Part shown: piece after piece, positions 25,462 through 33,327 of the stretch
How positions within the stretch are numbered: position 1 is the first letter of the stretch
Layout: every line of letters begins with the position of its first letter
Assembly (NCBI RefSeq): GCF_008727735.1
Contig: NZ_CP044227.1
Span: 186,001 to 250,000, forward strand
Direction: 5' to 3'
DNA from: Flintibacter sp. KGMB00164
GTDB lineage: Bacteria; Bacillota; Clostridia; Oscillospirales; Oscillospiraceae
Length of the DNA stretch: 64,000 bases
The notes under the pieces: generated by a model
Seen by the model: the letters and a program-made list of their open reading frames with translations, nothing else
What the model was told of the DNA's origin: nothing
Databases searched by the model: none
Translations under genes and position numbers: made by a program

Positions 25462-26750
25462 ATAGCATTTTGATTGCCGCTGCTGTGGTTATGCTGCTCC
25501 TGCTGTTTTTAAAGGTCCCCGTGTTTATCTCGGTCTTGGGCGGCGCTGCCGTTTACTTCGTCTTTAACCCCGGCGTGAACCCTATCGTCTTTGCCCAGCA
25601 GGCCATTACCGGTGTGGAGAGTATCTCCCTGCTGGCCATCCCCTTCTTTGTCTGTGCCGGTATTATGATGAACTATACCGGCGTTACCGCTCGAATCATG
25701 GGCTTTTGTGAGGTCCTGACCGGCCGTATGTATGGCGGTCTGGCGCAGGTGAACGTGCTGCTGTCCACTCTGATGGGCGGCCTGTCCGGCTCCAACCTGG
25801 CGGATGCGGCCATGGAAGCCAAGATGCTGGTTCCCGAGATGGAGAAGAAGGGCTTCTCCAAGGAGTTCTCTTCTGTCGTTACTGCTGCCTCGGCCATGAT
25901 TACTCCCCTGATTCCCCCGGGAATCTCCATGATTCTGTATGGCTGCATTGCCAACGTGTCCATCGGCGATCTGTTTATTTCAGGTATCGGCGTGGGCCTG
26001 CTGCTGTGCGTGTCCATGATGATCCTGGTTCGCTTTGTGTCCAAGAAGCGCGGCTACGCCCCCATGCGTACCACCCGCGTCTCCGGCGGCGAGTTTGTCC
26101 GGGCCCTGAAGCCCGCCATTCTGCCCCTGCTGCTCCCGGTTATTATCATCGGCGGCATTCGTATCGGTGTGTTCACCGCCACCGAGGCCGGCGCTGTGGC
26201 TATCGTATATGCTATGCTGCTGGGTGTGGTGTACCGGGAGATGCACTGGAAGGATATGGTTCAAGGCTTTAAGGAGACCGTGTGCACCACCTCTTCCATC
26301 ATGCTGATCGTGGCCGCCGCCGGTGTGTTCTCCTGGGTGCTGACCAAGGAGCGTATTCCCCAGCAGCTCACCGAGTGGATCGTGGCAACCATCGACAATA
26401 AGTATGTCTTCCTGCTGATTGTAAACATCTTCCTGCTCATTGTTGGCATGTTCATCGAGGGCAACGCCTCCATGATCATTCTGGTTCCCCTGCTGCACCC
26501 CATTGCTCAGGCCTACGGCATCAATGAGATCCAGTTTGCCATGACCTACATCTTCAACAACGCCATCGGCGCGCTGTCTCCCCCCATGGGCACCCTGATG
26601 TTTGTTACCTGCGGCATTACCGGATGTAAGACCGGCAAGTTCATTAAGGAAGCGGTTCCTTTCTATATTCTGCTGGTGATCAACCTGCTGCTGATTACTT
26701 ATGTCCCTGTGTTCTCCACCGGCATTCTGTCTCTGCTGGGCGGCAACTGA
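25458..26750 (+). CDS. dctM: TRAP transporter large permease (DctM), cassette 2
   Basis: This is a 430-residue polytopic membrane subunit of the TRAP transporter. Family features include IPFFVCAGIMMNYTGVTARI, the ITPLIPPGISMILYGC hairpin and the second repeat (GMFIEGNASMIILVPLLHP, ALSPPMGTLMFV). It works with the DctP and DctQ encoded just upstream and probably drives sodium-coupled uptake of a galacturonate- or galactonate-type acid. A hairpin lies between it and uxaB. Confidence 0.93.
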   Translation: MNSILIAAAVVMLLLLFLKVPVFISVLGGAAVYFVFNPGVNPIVFAQQAITGVESISLLAIPFFVCAGIMMNYTGVTARIMGFCEVLTGRMYGGLAQVNVLLSTLMGGLSGSNLADAAMEAKMLVPEMEKKGFSKEFSSVVTAASAMITPLIPPGISMILYGCIANVSIGDLFISGIGVGLLLCVSMMILVRFVSKKRGYAPMRTTRVSGGEFVRALKPAILPLLLPVIIIGGIRIGVFTATEAGAVAIVYAMLLGVVYREMHWKDMVQGFKETVCTTSSIMLIVAAAGVFSWVLTKERIPQQLTEWIVATIDNKYVFLLIVNIFLLIVGMFIEGNASMIILVPLLHPIAQAYGINEIQFAMTYIFNNAIGALSPPMGTLMFVTCGITGCKTGKFIKEAVPFYILLVINLLLITYVPVFSTGILSLLGGN

Positions 26751-26760
26751 TTAACCTGTT

Positions 26761-26791
26761 CCGGGCGTGGCGGGCTGTCCGCCATGCCCGG
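26761..26791 (+). terminator. Intra-operon hairpin between dctM and uxaB
   Basis: Arms CCGGGCGTGGCGG (26761-26773) and CCGCCATGCCCGG (26779-26791) pair with one wobble around a 5-base loop. There is no T-run. It may tune expression of enzymes relative to transporter or mark an mRNA-processing boundary. Confidence 0.6.
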
Positions 26792-26820
26792 CTGTGTACA
26801 TCGTTTGAGGTGAATCGATT

Positions 26821-28311
26821 ATGGAAAAGCTTAACTATGAAGTGCTGAAAAAGTCCGGCTACCAGGGCTATATCCTGGAGAAGGCGCCCGAGAAGATCCT
26901 CCAGTTCGGCGAGGGCAACTTCCTGCGCGCCTTTGTGGACTACTGGTTTGATATGTCCAATGAGAAAGTGGGCTGGAACGGCAAGGCCGTTCTGGTGCAG
27001 CCCATCGCTCCCGGCCTGGCCAAGCTGATCAATGAGCAGGAGGGGCTGTACACCCTGTACCTCCGCGGCCGGGAAAACGGTGAGAAGGTGGACCGCAAGC
27101 GCGTCATCTCCTCCGTCAGCCGCTGCCTGAATCCCTATGAGAAGGCCGACTACGATGCCATGATGGAAGTAGCCGTCTCCGATGATCTGGAGTACATCGT
27201 CTCCAACACCACCGAGGCCGGCATTGTGTACGATCCCGCCTGCCAGAAGGACGATTGTCCTCCCGCCTCCTTCCCCGCCAAGCTGACCCAGGTGCTCTAC
27301 AAGCGCTGGCAGGCGGGCAAGAAGCCGCTGGTCATCCTCTCCTGCGAGCTCATTGACAACAACGGCAAGGAGCTGGAGAAGTGTGTGGGCCAGTATATTC
27401 AGCAGTGGGATCTGGAGAAGGAGTTTGCCGACTGGTGCGGCCAGTGCACCTTCTGCTCCACTCTGGTAGACCGCATTGTCCCCGGCCGTGTGAAGGATCC
27501 TGAGGAGGCAAAGCGCCTGGAAGAGGAAAACGGCTATCACGATGAGCTCATCGACGTGGGCGAGGTCTTTGGCGTTTGGAACATCGAAGGCCCCGAGTGG
27601 CTGGCCGATCAGCTGCCCTTCCGGAAGGCCGGTCTCAACTGCATTGTGGTGCCCGATGTTACTCCTTATAAAAAGCGCAAGGTCCGTATCCTCAACGGTG
27701 CCCACACCGGCTTTGTGCTGGGCGCTTATCTGGCTGGATTTGATATCGTCCGGGACTGCATGCACAATGAGAACGTCAAGGGATTTATGAACAAGATGCT
27801 CCACGAGGAGGTCATCCCCACCCTGCCCCTGGACAAGCAGGATCTGGAGAACTTTGCCTCTGCTGTGGAGGACCGCTTCAACAACCCCTTTGTGGACCAC
27901 GAGCTCATGAGCATCTCCCTCAACTCCACCTCCAAGTGGAAGGCACGCAACATGCCCAGCTTCCTGGAATACATCCAGGAGAAGGGAGAGCTGCCTGTCT
28001 GCTTGACCATGAGCCTGGCCGCTTACATTGCTTTCTATTCCAACGACGTACAGGAGCTGACCGACAAGGGGCTGGTCTGCCGCCGTCCCAAGGGCAACAC
28101 CTACACCGTCTCCGATGACCGGTGGGCTCTGGAGTTCTACTGGGATCACAAGGATGACAGCGTAGAGGATCTGGTCCATGCCGTGCTGACCAATCAGCAG
28201 ATGTGGGATCAGGATCTGACCCAGATCGCCGGCCTGGAACAGGCTGTTGTGGATGACCTGAAGCTCATCCGTACCCAGGGTGCGGAAGCTGCTTACGCTT
28301 CCTGCCTGTGA
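26821..28311 (+). CDS. uxaB: Tagaturonate reductase (altronate oxidoreductase)
   Basis: This 496-residue NAD-dependent mannitol-dehydrogenase-family enzyme reduces D-tagaturonate to D-altronate. The N-terminal Rossmann loop (ILQFGEGNFLRAFVDYWFD) and the catalytic KVRILNGAHTGFVLGAYL, with Lys-Asn-His, are typical of UxaB rather than UxuB. It is followed 12 bases later by uxaA, the next step. The substrate could come from UxaC acting on galacturonate, not seen here, or from L-galactonate via the zinc dehydrogenase at 22738. Confidence 0.95.
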   Translation: MEKLNYEVLKKSGYQGYILEKAPEKILQFGEGNFLRAFVDYWFDMSNEKVGWNGKAVLVQPIAPGLAKLINEQEGLYTLYLRGRENGEKVDRKRVISSVSRCLNPYEKADYDAMMEVAVSDDLEYIVSNTTEAGIVYDPACQKDDCPPASFPAKLTQVLYKRWQAGKKPLVILSCELIDNNGKELEKCVGQYIQQWDLEKEFADWCGQCTFCSTLVDRIVPGRVKDPEEAKRLEEENGYHDELIDVGEVFGVWNIEGPEWLADQLPFRKAGLNCIVVPDVTPYKKRKVRILNGAHTGFVLGAYLAGFDIVRDCMHNENVKGFMNKMLHEEVIPTLPLDKQDLENFASAVEDRFNNPFVDHELMSISLNSTSKWKARNMPSFLEYIQEKGELPVCLTMSLAAYIAFYSNDVQELTDKGLVCRRPKGNTYTVSDDRWALEFYWDHKDDSVEDLVHAVLTNQQMWDQDLTQIAGLEQAVVDDLKLIRTQGAEAAYASCL

Positions 28312-28323
28312 GAGGAGACGGAC

Positions 28324-29805
28324 ATGACAAAGCTGATCCGAATCACCCCCCGGGATAACGTGGCGGTGGCGCTGCACCCGGTCAGCAAGGGCGAGACCTT
28401 GACCGTGGACGGCGTGACAGTAACCGCCCTGGAGGATATCCCCCAGGGACATAAGCTGGCCCTCTCCCCCATCGTGGAGGGAGAGGCCGTCGTGAAGTAC
28501 GGCTATCCCATCGGTCACGCCACGGCCGGGGTGGAGACCGGTATGTGGGTCCACACCCACAACATGCGCACCAATCTTTCCGGCGAGGAGGAGTACACCT
28601 ACCAGCCTGCCGTGCCGGAGGTCACCCCGGTCCCTGCCGAGACCTTCCAGGGCTACCGCCGCAAGGACGGCCGGGCCGCGGTCCGCAATGAGATCTGGAT
28701 CATCCCCACCGTGGGCTGCGTCAACGATGTGGCCAAGAAGCTGGTGGCCGACAACCAGGACCTGGTAAGCGGCAGCATTGATGGCCTGTATGCCTTCCCC
28801 CACCCCTATGGGTGCAGCCAGACTGGCGCCGATCATGCCCAGACCCGCAAGCTGCTGGCCGCCTTGGCCCGCCACCCCAACGCCGGCGCCGTCCTGGTGC
28901 TGAGCCTGGGCTGCGAGAACCTCCAGCACGACCAGTTTGTGGAGGAGCTTGGCCCCTATGATTCCGACCGGGTGAAGTTCCTCACCTGTCAGGAGGTGGA
29001 GGACGAGTTTGCCGCTGGGCGTCAGCTGCTGGAGCAGTGCGCCGCCTACGCCGGCCAGTTCCACCGGGAGCCCATTCCCGTCAGCGACCTGGTCATCGGC
29101 ATGAAGTGCGGCGGCTCCGACGGCCTGTCCGGCGTCACTGCCAACCCCACTGTGGGTGCCTTCAGCGATATGATGATCGCCCGGGGCGGCAGCACGGTGC
29201 TCACCGAGGTGCCGGAGATGTTCGGCGCGGAGGGCATGCTGCTGAGCCGCTGCGTCAGCCGCGAGGTCTTTGATAAAGCGGCCCACATGCTCAACAGCTT
29301 CAAGGATTACTTCCTGAGCCACCATGAGACGGTGTACGAGAACCCCTCCCCCGGCAACAAGCAGGGCGGCATCACCACCCTGGAGGACAAGTCCTGCGGC
29401 TGTGTCCAAAAGGGAGGCACCGCCCCCATCTCTGACGTGATTGGCTATGGTGAAGCGGTGACGGCCCACGGCCTGAACATGCTCTATGGTCCGGGCAACG
29501 ACCTGGTCTCGGCCACTGCCATGACCGCCGCCGGGGCGCACATTGTGCTCTTTACCACCGGCCGCGGCACCCCCTTCGGTGCCCCCGCCCCCACCATCAA
29601 GATCGCCAGCAACAGCCAGCTGGCCGCCAAGAAGTCGGGCTGGATCGACTTCGACGCCGGCCCGGTGGCCGACGGTGAGCCCATTCCCGATGCGGCCCAG
29701 CGCCTGTTTGATCTGGTGCTGCAGGTTGCATCCGGCAAGCAATCCAAAAGCGAGGAGTATGGGTTCCGGGAGATTGCCATCTTCAAAGATGGCGTTACCC
29801 TGTGA
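28324..29805 (+). CDS. uxaA: Altronate dehydratase
   Basis: This 493-residue full-length altronate dehydratase converts D-altronate to KDG. The N-terminal SAF domain (about 1-95) has LHPVSKGETL, VEGEAVVKYGYPIGHAT and WVHTHNMRTNL. The large GD_AH domain carries conserved cysteine motifs (VGCVNDVAKKLV, HPYGCSQTGADH, LSLGCENLQ, GMKCGGSDGLSG), consistent with an iron-dependent site. It is the last gene of cassette 2, and a strong terminator follows. The product enters the KDG kinase and KDPG aldolase steps encoded next. Confidence 0.96.
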   Translation: MTKLIRITPRDNVAVALHPVSKGETLTVDGVTVTALEDIPQGHKLALSPIVEGEAVVKYGYPIGHATAGVETGMWVHTHNMRTNLSGEEEYTYQPAVPEVTPVPAETFQGYRRKDGRAAVRNEIWIIPTVGCVNDVAKKLVADNQDLVSGSIDGLYAFPHPYGCSQTGADHAQTRKLLAALARHPNAGAVLVLSLGCENLQHDQFVEELGPYDSDRVKFLTCQEVEDEFAAGRQLLEQCAAYAGQFHREPIPVSDLVIGMKCGGSDGLSGVTANPTVGAFSDMMIARGGSTVLTEVPEMFGAEGMLLSRCVSREVFDKAAHMLNSFKDYFLSHHETVYENPSPGNKQGGITTLEDKSCGCVQKGGTAPISDVIGYGEAVTAHGLNMLYGPGNDLVSATAMTAAGAHIVLFTTGRGTPFGAPAPTIKIASNSQLAAKKSGWIDFDAGPVADGEPIPDAAQRLFDLVLQVASGKQSKSEEYGFREIAIFKDGVTL

Positions 29806-29825
29806 TTTCCCTCTCATAACACTGT

Positions 29826-29860
29826 GGACCCGTCTCGGAAAGAAGACGGGTCCAAATTTT
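29826..29860 (+). terminator. Terminator after uxaA
   Basis: Arms GGACCCGTCT (29826-29835) and AGACGGGTCC (29844-29853) pair perfectly, followed by AAATTTTTG. This is a standard intrinsic terminator on the plus strand. Confidence 0.85.
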
Positions 29861-29874
29861 TGACCCAAAAGCAG

Positions 29875-29911
29875 ACTGCGCGGAGAGAAGCCGATGTTTT
29901 CTCCGCGCAGT
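29875..29911. terminator. Second, bidirectional terminator between uxaA and KDG kinase
   Basis: Arms ACTGCGCGGAGA (29875-29886) and TCTCCGCGCAGT (29900-29911) pair perfectly. T-rich sequence follows on the plus strand, and AAAA precedes it, giving a short T-run on the minus strand six bases beyond the kinase stop. Confidence 0.75.
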
Positions 29912-29916
29912 TTTTC

Positions 29917-31005
29917 TTACCGCTTGATGTCGTAGTTCATATTCATCAGGTTGCGAATGGTGTCCACATCGTCGGTGATGTTGCCGTCGCCGTGGATGGT
30001 GTGCTTGATGGCGCTGCTGGCCACAGCGAAATTCAGGGTATCCATGGGGGAATAATGGTGCATCATGGCATAGATCAGTCCGCTGGCAAAGGCGTCGCCG
30101 CCCCCCACCCGGTCCAGAATGGTGAAGGTAAACAGGCGGCTTTCAAAGGTGTGGCCATCCAGCCACATGAAGGCCTTCAGACTGTTTTCGCTGCCGCTGT
30201 GGGCATAGCGTACATGGCGGGCGATACACTTGAGGTTGGGATAGCGCGCCACAAAGGCCTGGAAGATCATGTCCTGTTCCTCGTAGCTGGGGTGTAGTGG
30301 GACTCCGTCCTTCCAGTCCCCCTTACTGTGGTCCTTTTCGTCCCGCCACAGGTGGTAGGGCTCAATGCCCAGCAGGACATCCACATAGGGCAGACACTGG
30401 GTGCAGAAGTCCCGGGCCTCCTCCCAGCTCCACAGGGCGGAGCGGAAGTTGCCGTCAAAGCTGATCGTCATGCCTTTGTTCCGGGCGACCTTGAGGCAGT
30501 CTAGGACGAGCTGGGCACAGGAGGGGCTGAGTGCGGGGGTGATGCCGCTGAGATGGAGCCAGTCAAAGCCCTCCAGCAGTGCGTCCAGATCTACCTGGGA
30601 GAAATCGTATTCTGTGATGGCGCTGTGCTTGCGGTCATAGGTGACCTTACTGGAGCGGATGCCATAGCCCGTCTCCAGGTAGTAGGTGCCCAGCCGGTGG
30701 GTGGGGGTCTCCTCCGGAGTAGAGAGAATCATAGGGGTGCAGTGGACGTCGTTGCTGCGCAGCATGCGCACTGCGCTTTTGCCCAGGCTGTTGTTGGGCA
30801 CCACGCTGAAAAAGGTGGAGTCCACGCCAAGGTTGGCCAGAGAGAGGGCGATGTTGGCCTCGCTGCCGCCGTAGCTGGCTTCAAAGCCGGTGGACACCCG
30901 GATCTTCTCATAGTTGGGCGGGGTCAGGCGGAGCATGATCTCACCGATGGTAATGAATTTGCAGGGACTGTCACTGTGTCGAAGCAAAGGATTGCTGTGT
31001 TCCAT
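29917..31005 (-). CDS. kdgK: 2-keto-3-deoxygluconate kinase (PfkB family), copy 1
   Basis: This 362-residue ribokinase-fold sugar kinase is predicted to phosphorylate KDG to KDPG. The start MEHSNPLL is chosen because GGAGG lies five bases before it. Motifs include the N-terminal ITIGEIMLRLTPP, substrate glycines FEASYGGSEANIALSLANLG and the C-terminal anion-hole/catalytic DRVGGGDAFASGLIYA. It carries a longer insert (about residues 215-250) than the second kinase. It lies downstream of that kinase across a terminator with almost no room for its own promoter, so it likely relies on read-through. The two copies may prefer different sugars. Confidence 0.85.
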   Translation of the reverse strand: MEHSNPLLRHSDSPCKFITIGEIMLRLTPPNYEKIRVSTGFEASYGGSEANIALSLANLGVDSTFFSVVPNNSLGKSAVRMLRSNDVHCTPMILSTPEETPTHRLGTYYLETGYGIRSSKVTYDRKHSAITEYDFSQVDLDALLEGFDWLHLSGITPALSPSCAQLVLDCLKVARNKGMTISFDGNFRSALWSWEEARDFCTQCLPYVDVLLGIEPYHLWRDEKDHSKGDWKDGVPLHPSYEEQDMIFQAFVARYPNLKCIARHVRYAHSGSENSLKAFMWLDGHTFESRLFTFTILDRVGGGDAFASGLIYAMMHHYSPMDTLNFAVASSAIKHTIHGDGNITDDVDTIRNLMNMNYDIKR

Positions 31006-31035
31006 AGGTACCTCCGGAAGATTCATAAAAAATGG

Positions 31036-31070
31036 CCTTGGGGCCGGGCGTTTTACGCCCAGCCCCAAGG
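31036..31070 (-). terminator. Terminator between the two kinase genes
   Basis: Arms 31036-31050 and 31056-31070 pair over 15 bases with one mismatch around a 5-base loop. On the minus strand the stem is followed by CCATTTTTTATG, a good T-run. It should limit transcription from the aldolase-kinase unit into kinase copy 1. Confidence 0.8.
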
Positions 31071-31112
31071 CAAGGATAAAAAGGAATGAAGGAGAAAGTC
31101 AAACAATTGAAA

Positions 31113-32138
31113 TCAGCGCTGGATACGGCCGGAACCGTCGCCGCCGGCCAGCTTCTCCACCTCAGCGACGGTGACCATGTTGTAGTCACCCTCGATGGTG
31201 TGCTTCAGAGCGGAAGCGGCCACGGCAAACTCCACGGCCTCCTGGGTGGACTTTCCATTGAGCAGAGCGTAGATCAGACCGCCGCCGAAGCTGTCGCCGC
31301 CGCCCACGCGGTCGATGATGCGCAGCTCGTACTTCTTGGAGAAGCAGTACTCGTTGGAGGCCACATCATAGAGCATGGCGCTCCAGCCGTTGTCGGAAGC
31401 GGAGTGGGACTCACGCAGGGTGATGGCTACCTTCTCAAAGCCGAACTTGTCAGCCAGCTGCTTGGCCACGGACTTATAGCCCTCGTGGTTAATCTCGCCG
31501 GCGTAGATGTCGGTGGACTCGGCCTCAATGCCGAACACGTCCTTGGCGTCCTCCTCGTTGGAGATGCACACGTCCACGTACTGGCACAGCTCGGTCATAG
31601 CCTCCCGGGCCTGCTGACGGGTCCACAGCTTGCCGCGGTAGTTGAGGTCGCAGGAGATCTTCACGCCCCGCTCCTTGGCGGCCTTACAGGCCTGCTTGCA
31701 GGTCTCCACCAGGTTGGGACCCAGCGCGGGAGTGATGCCGGTGAAGTGGAACCAGTCCACGCCCTCAAAGATCTTGTCCCAGTCAAAGTCGCTGGGCTGG
31801 GACTCCTGGATGGCGGAGTGGGCGCGGTCGTAGATGCACACGCTGCCGCGCTGGGAGGCGCCCTTCTCGTTGAAGTAGATGCCCACACGGTCGCCGCCGC
31901 GGACGATCATGGAGGTGTCTACGCCGTAGCGGCGCAGGGAGTTGACCGCGGCCTGGCCGATGGCGTGGGCGGGCAGCTTGGTCACATAGGCGGCATCCAG
32001 ACCGTAGTTGGCCAGAGAGACGGCCACGTTGGCCTCGCCGCCGCCGAAGGTGAACTCCAGGTGATCGGCCTGGACAAAACGCTCATAGTTATAGGGCTGG
32101 AGCCGGATCATCAGCTCGCCGAAGGTAACAACTTTCAT
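31113..32138 (-). CDS. kdgK: 2-keto-3-deoxygluconate kinase (PfkB family), copy 2
   Basis: This 341-residue PfkB kinase starts MKVVTFGELMIRLQPYNYER and has FTFGGGEANVAVSLANYG and the catalytic DRVGGGDSFGGGLIYA. Its length and sequence fit bacterial KDG kinases. It lies 47 bases downstream of the KDPG aldolase gene and is almost certainly in the same KdgR-controlled operon. An AAGGAG site precedes the ATG. It joins both hexuronate branches to the Entner-Doudoroff lower pathway. Confidence 0.93.
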   Translation of the reverse strand: MKVVTFGELMIRLQPYNYERFVQADHLEFTFGGGEANVAVSLANYGLDAAYVTKLPAHAIGQAAVNSLRRYGVDTSMIVRGGDRVGIYFNEKGASQRGSVCIYDRAHSAIQESQPSDFDWDKIFEGVDWFHFTGITPALGPNLVETCKQACKAAKERGVKISCDLNYRGKLWTRQQAREAMTELCQYVDVCISNEEDAKDVFGIEAESTDIYAGEINHEGYKSVAKQLADKFGFEKVAITLRESHSASDNGWSAMLYDVASNEYCFSKKYELRIIDRVGGGDSFGGGLIYALLNGKSTQEAVEFAVAASALKHTIEGDYNMVTVAEVEKLAGGDGSGRIQR

Positions 32139-32185
32139 CGTGCTCTACTCCTTATCACAAACTCAAATAGAATGGTTTTGCTCGA

Positions 32186-33148
32186 TTATTTCTTTACCAG
32201 GTGTACGGCAAAGCCGGCCAGCTCGTCCTTGAGGTAGATGGCCTTGGTGTTGCCCTTGGCATCGGTCTTGCGGCTGGATTCATCGAAGGTCACACCCCGC
32301 AGACCCAGGTGGTAGACGGCCCGGTCCACGTTGTTGGTGCCGATGGCGATGTGGCCGTTGGCGCCGCGGCCGGGAGCCTTGTTGCACTCCACGGCGGAGC
32401 CGGCAAAGATGGAGGAGTTGCCGGGCTTGTACTCCAGATCAAACAGAGCGCACAGGGTCTTGGCGGTCTGCTCGGCCTGAGCCTCGTCGGCGCAGTTGAT
32501 GCCCACGTGGGCCAGAGAGAAGCCCAGCATGGTCTTGACGGCCTCTTTGCAGATGCGGGTGATCTCATCCCACTGCTCGCCCTCAATGAGATCCTTCTTT
32601 ACCATCCAGGTGCCGCCGCAGGCGATGATGCGGTCAAAGCCCAGGTAGTCCATCATGTTCTTGGTGTTCACGCCGCCGGTGGGCATCCAGCGCAGGTTGG
32701 TGTAGGGGCCGGCCAAAGCCTTCAGCTTGGCCACGCCGCCGTTCTGCTCGGCGGGGAAGAACTTCACCACGTCCAGACCCATGCTCATGGCCTGCTCCAT
32801 CTCGCCGGGGGTGGCGGTGCCGGGCATCATGACCACGCCCTTGTCCAGGACATAGCGGGTAATCTCAGGGTTGAAGCCGGGGCTGACGATAAACTGGGAA
32901 CCGGCGGCAATGGCCCGGTCGGCCTGCTCCTTGGTGAGCACGGTGCCGGCGCCCACCAGCATGTCGGGCACTTCGGCAACAATGCGGCGGATAGCTTCCT
33001 CGGCGGCAGCGGTGCGGAAGGTAACCTCGGCAGCGGGCAGGCCGCCCTTTACCAGAGCACGGGCAAGAGGTACCGCTTTCTCAGCGTCGTCAATGGCAAT
33101 GACAGGAATAATGCCAATGGAGAAAAAGCGCTTCTGCAGTTCGGTCAT
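32186..33148 (-). CDS. eda: KDPG aldolase fused to a VOC-like domain
   Basis: This 320-residue protein has two parts. Residues 1 to about 208 are a class I KDPG/KHG aldolase that splits KDPG to pyruvate and glyceraldehyde 3-phosphate. Glu41 (AAEVTFRT) and the Schiff-base Lys129 (DVVKFFPAEQ) are present, with GAGTVL and MPTGGVNTKN. Residues about 210-320 resemble a glyoxalase/VOC fold (LAHVGINCAD, GHIAIGTNNVDRAVYHLGLRG), absent from the usual 200-residue Eda. The second ATG (MTELQK) is better spaced from GGGGG than the first. A palindrome lies 18 bases before the gene. Confidence 0.92.
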   Translation of the reverse strand: MTELQKRFFSIGIIPVIAIDDAEKAVPLARALVKGGLPAAEVTFRTAAAEEAIRRIVAEVPDMLVGAGTVLTKEQADRAIAAGSQFIVSPGFNPEITRYVLDKGVVMMPGTATPGEMEQAMSMGLDVVKFFPAEQNGGVAKLKALAGPYTNLRWMPTGGVNTKNMMDYLGFDRIIACGGTWMVKKDLIEGEQWDEITRICKEAVKTMLGFSLAHVGINCADEAQAEQTAKTLCALFDLEYKPGNSSIFAGSAVECNKAPGRGANGHIAIGTNNVDRAVYHLGLRGVTFDESSRKTDAKGNTKAIYLKDELAGFAVHLVKK

Positions 33149-33165
33149 AAACATTTCCCCCTATA

Positions 33166-33180
33166 TTTCATAATATGAAA
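33166..33180. promoter_or_regulatory. KdgR-type operator, aldolase side
   Basis: TTTCATA-A-TATGAAA is a perfect 15-base palindrome with a central A, 18 bases upstream of the aldolase start. A near-identical site stands 18 bases upstream of the divergent IclR-type gene. It is the probable binding site of that regulator. Confidence 0.75.
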
Positions 33181-33295
33181 CGGTGTTCCGTAATTTGCAC
33201 TTTAATTATAAGCCATGCCAAATAAAAAACAAGATGGCGATTGTGCAAAAAATCACTTGCCCAAACTGTGGGAAACAGTTAAAATTGGGACATAG

Positions 33296-33310
33296 TTTCA
33301 TATTATAAAA
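33296..33310. promoter_or_regulatory. KdgR-type operator, regulator side
   Basis: TTTCATA-T-TATAAAA differs from a perfect palindrome at one arm position and is flanked by G and C, which extend the symmetry. It mirrors the site at 33166-33180 and suggests autoregulation of the IclR-type gene. Confidence 0.7.
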
Positions 33311-33327
33311 CGAGGGAGGAACCTGGC

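Noticed and set aside
26695-29868. 1,057-codon open frame on the minus strand
   Set aside because: It is antisense to uxaB and uxaA, which have clear family motifs and ribosome sites. The frame has no recognisable domain.
29917-32138. Tandem PfkB genes considered as a split or frameshifted single gene
   Set aside because: Each is full length with its own N-terminal and catalytic motifs and ribosome site.
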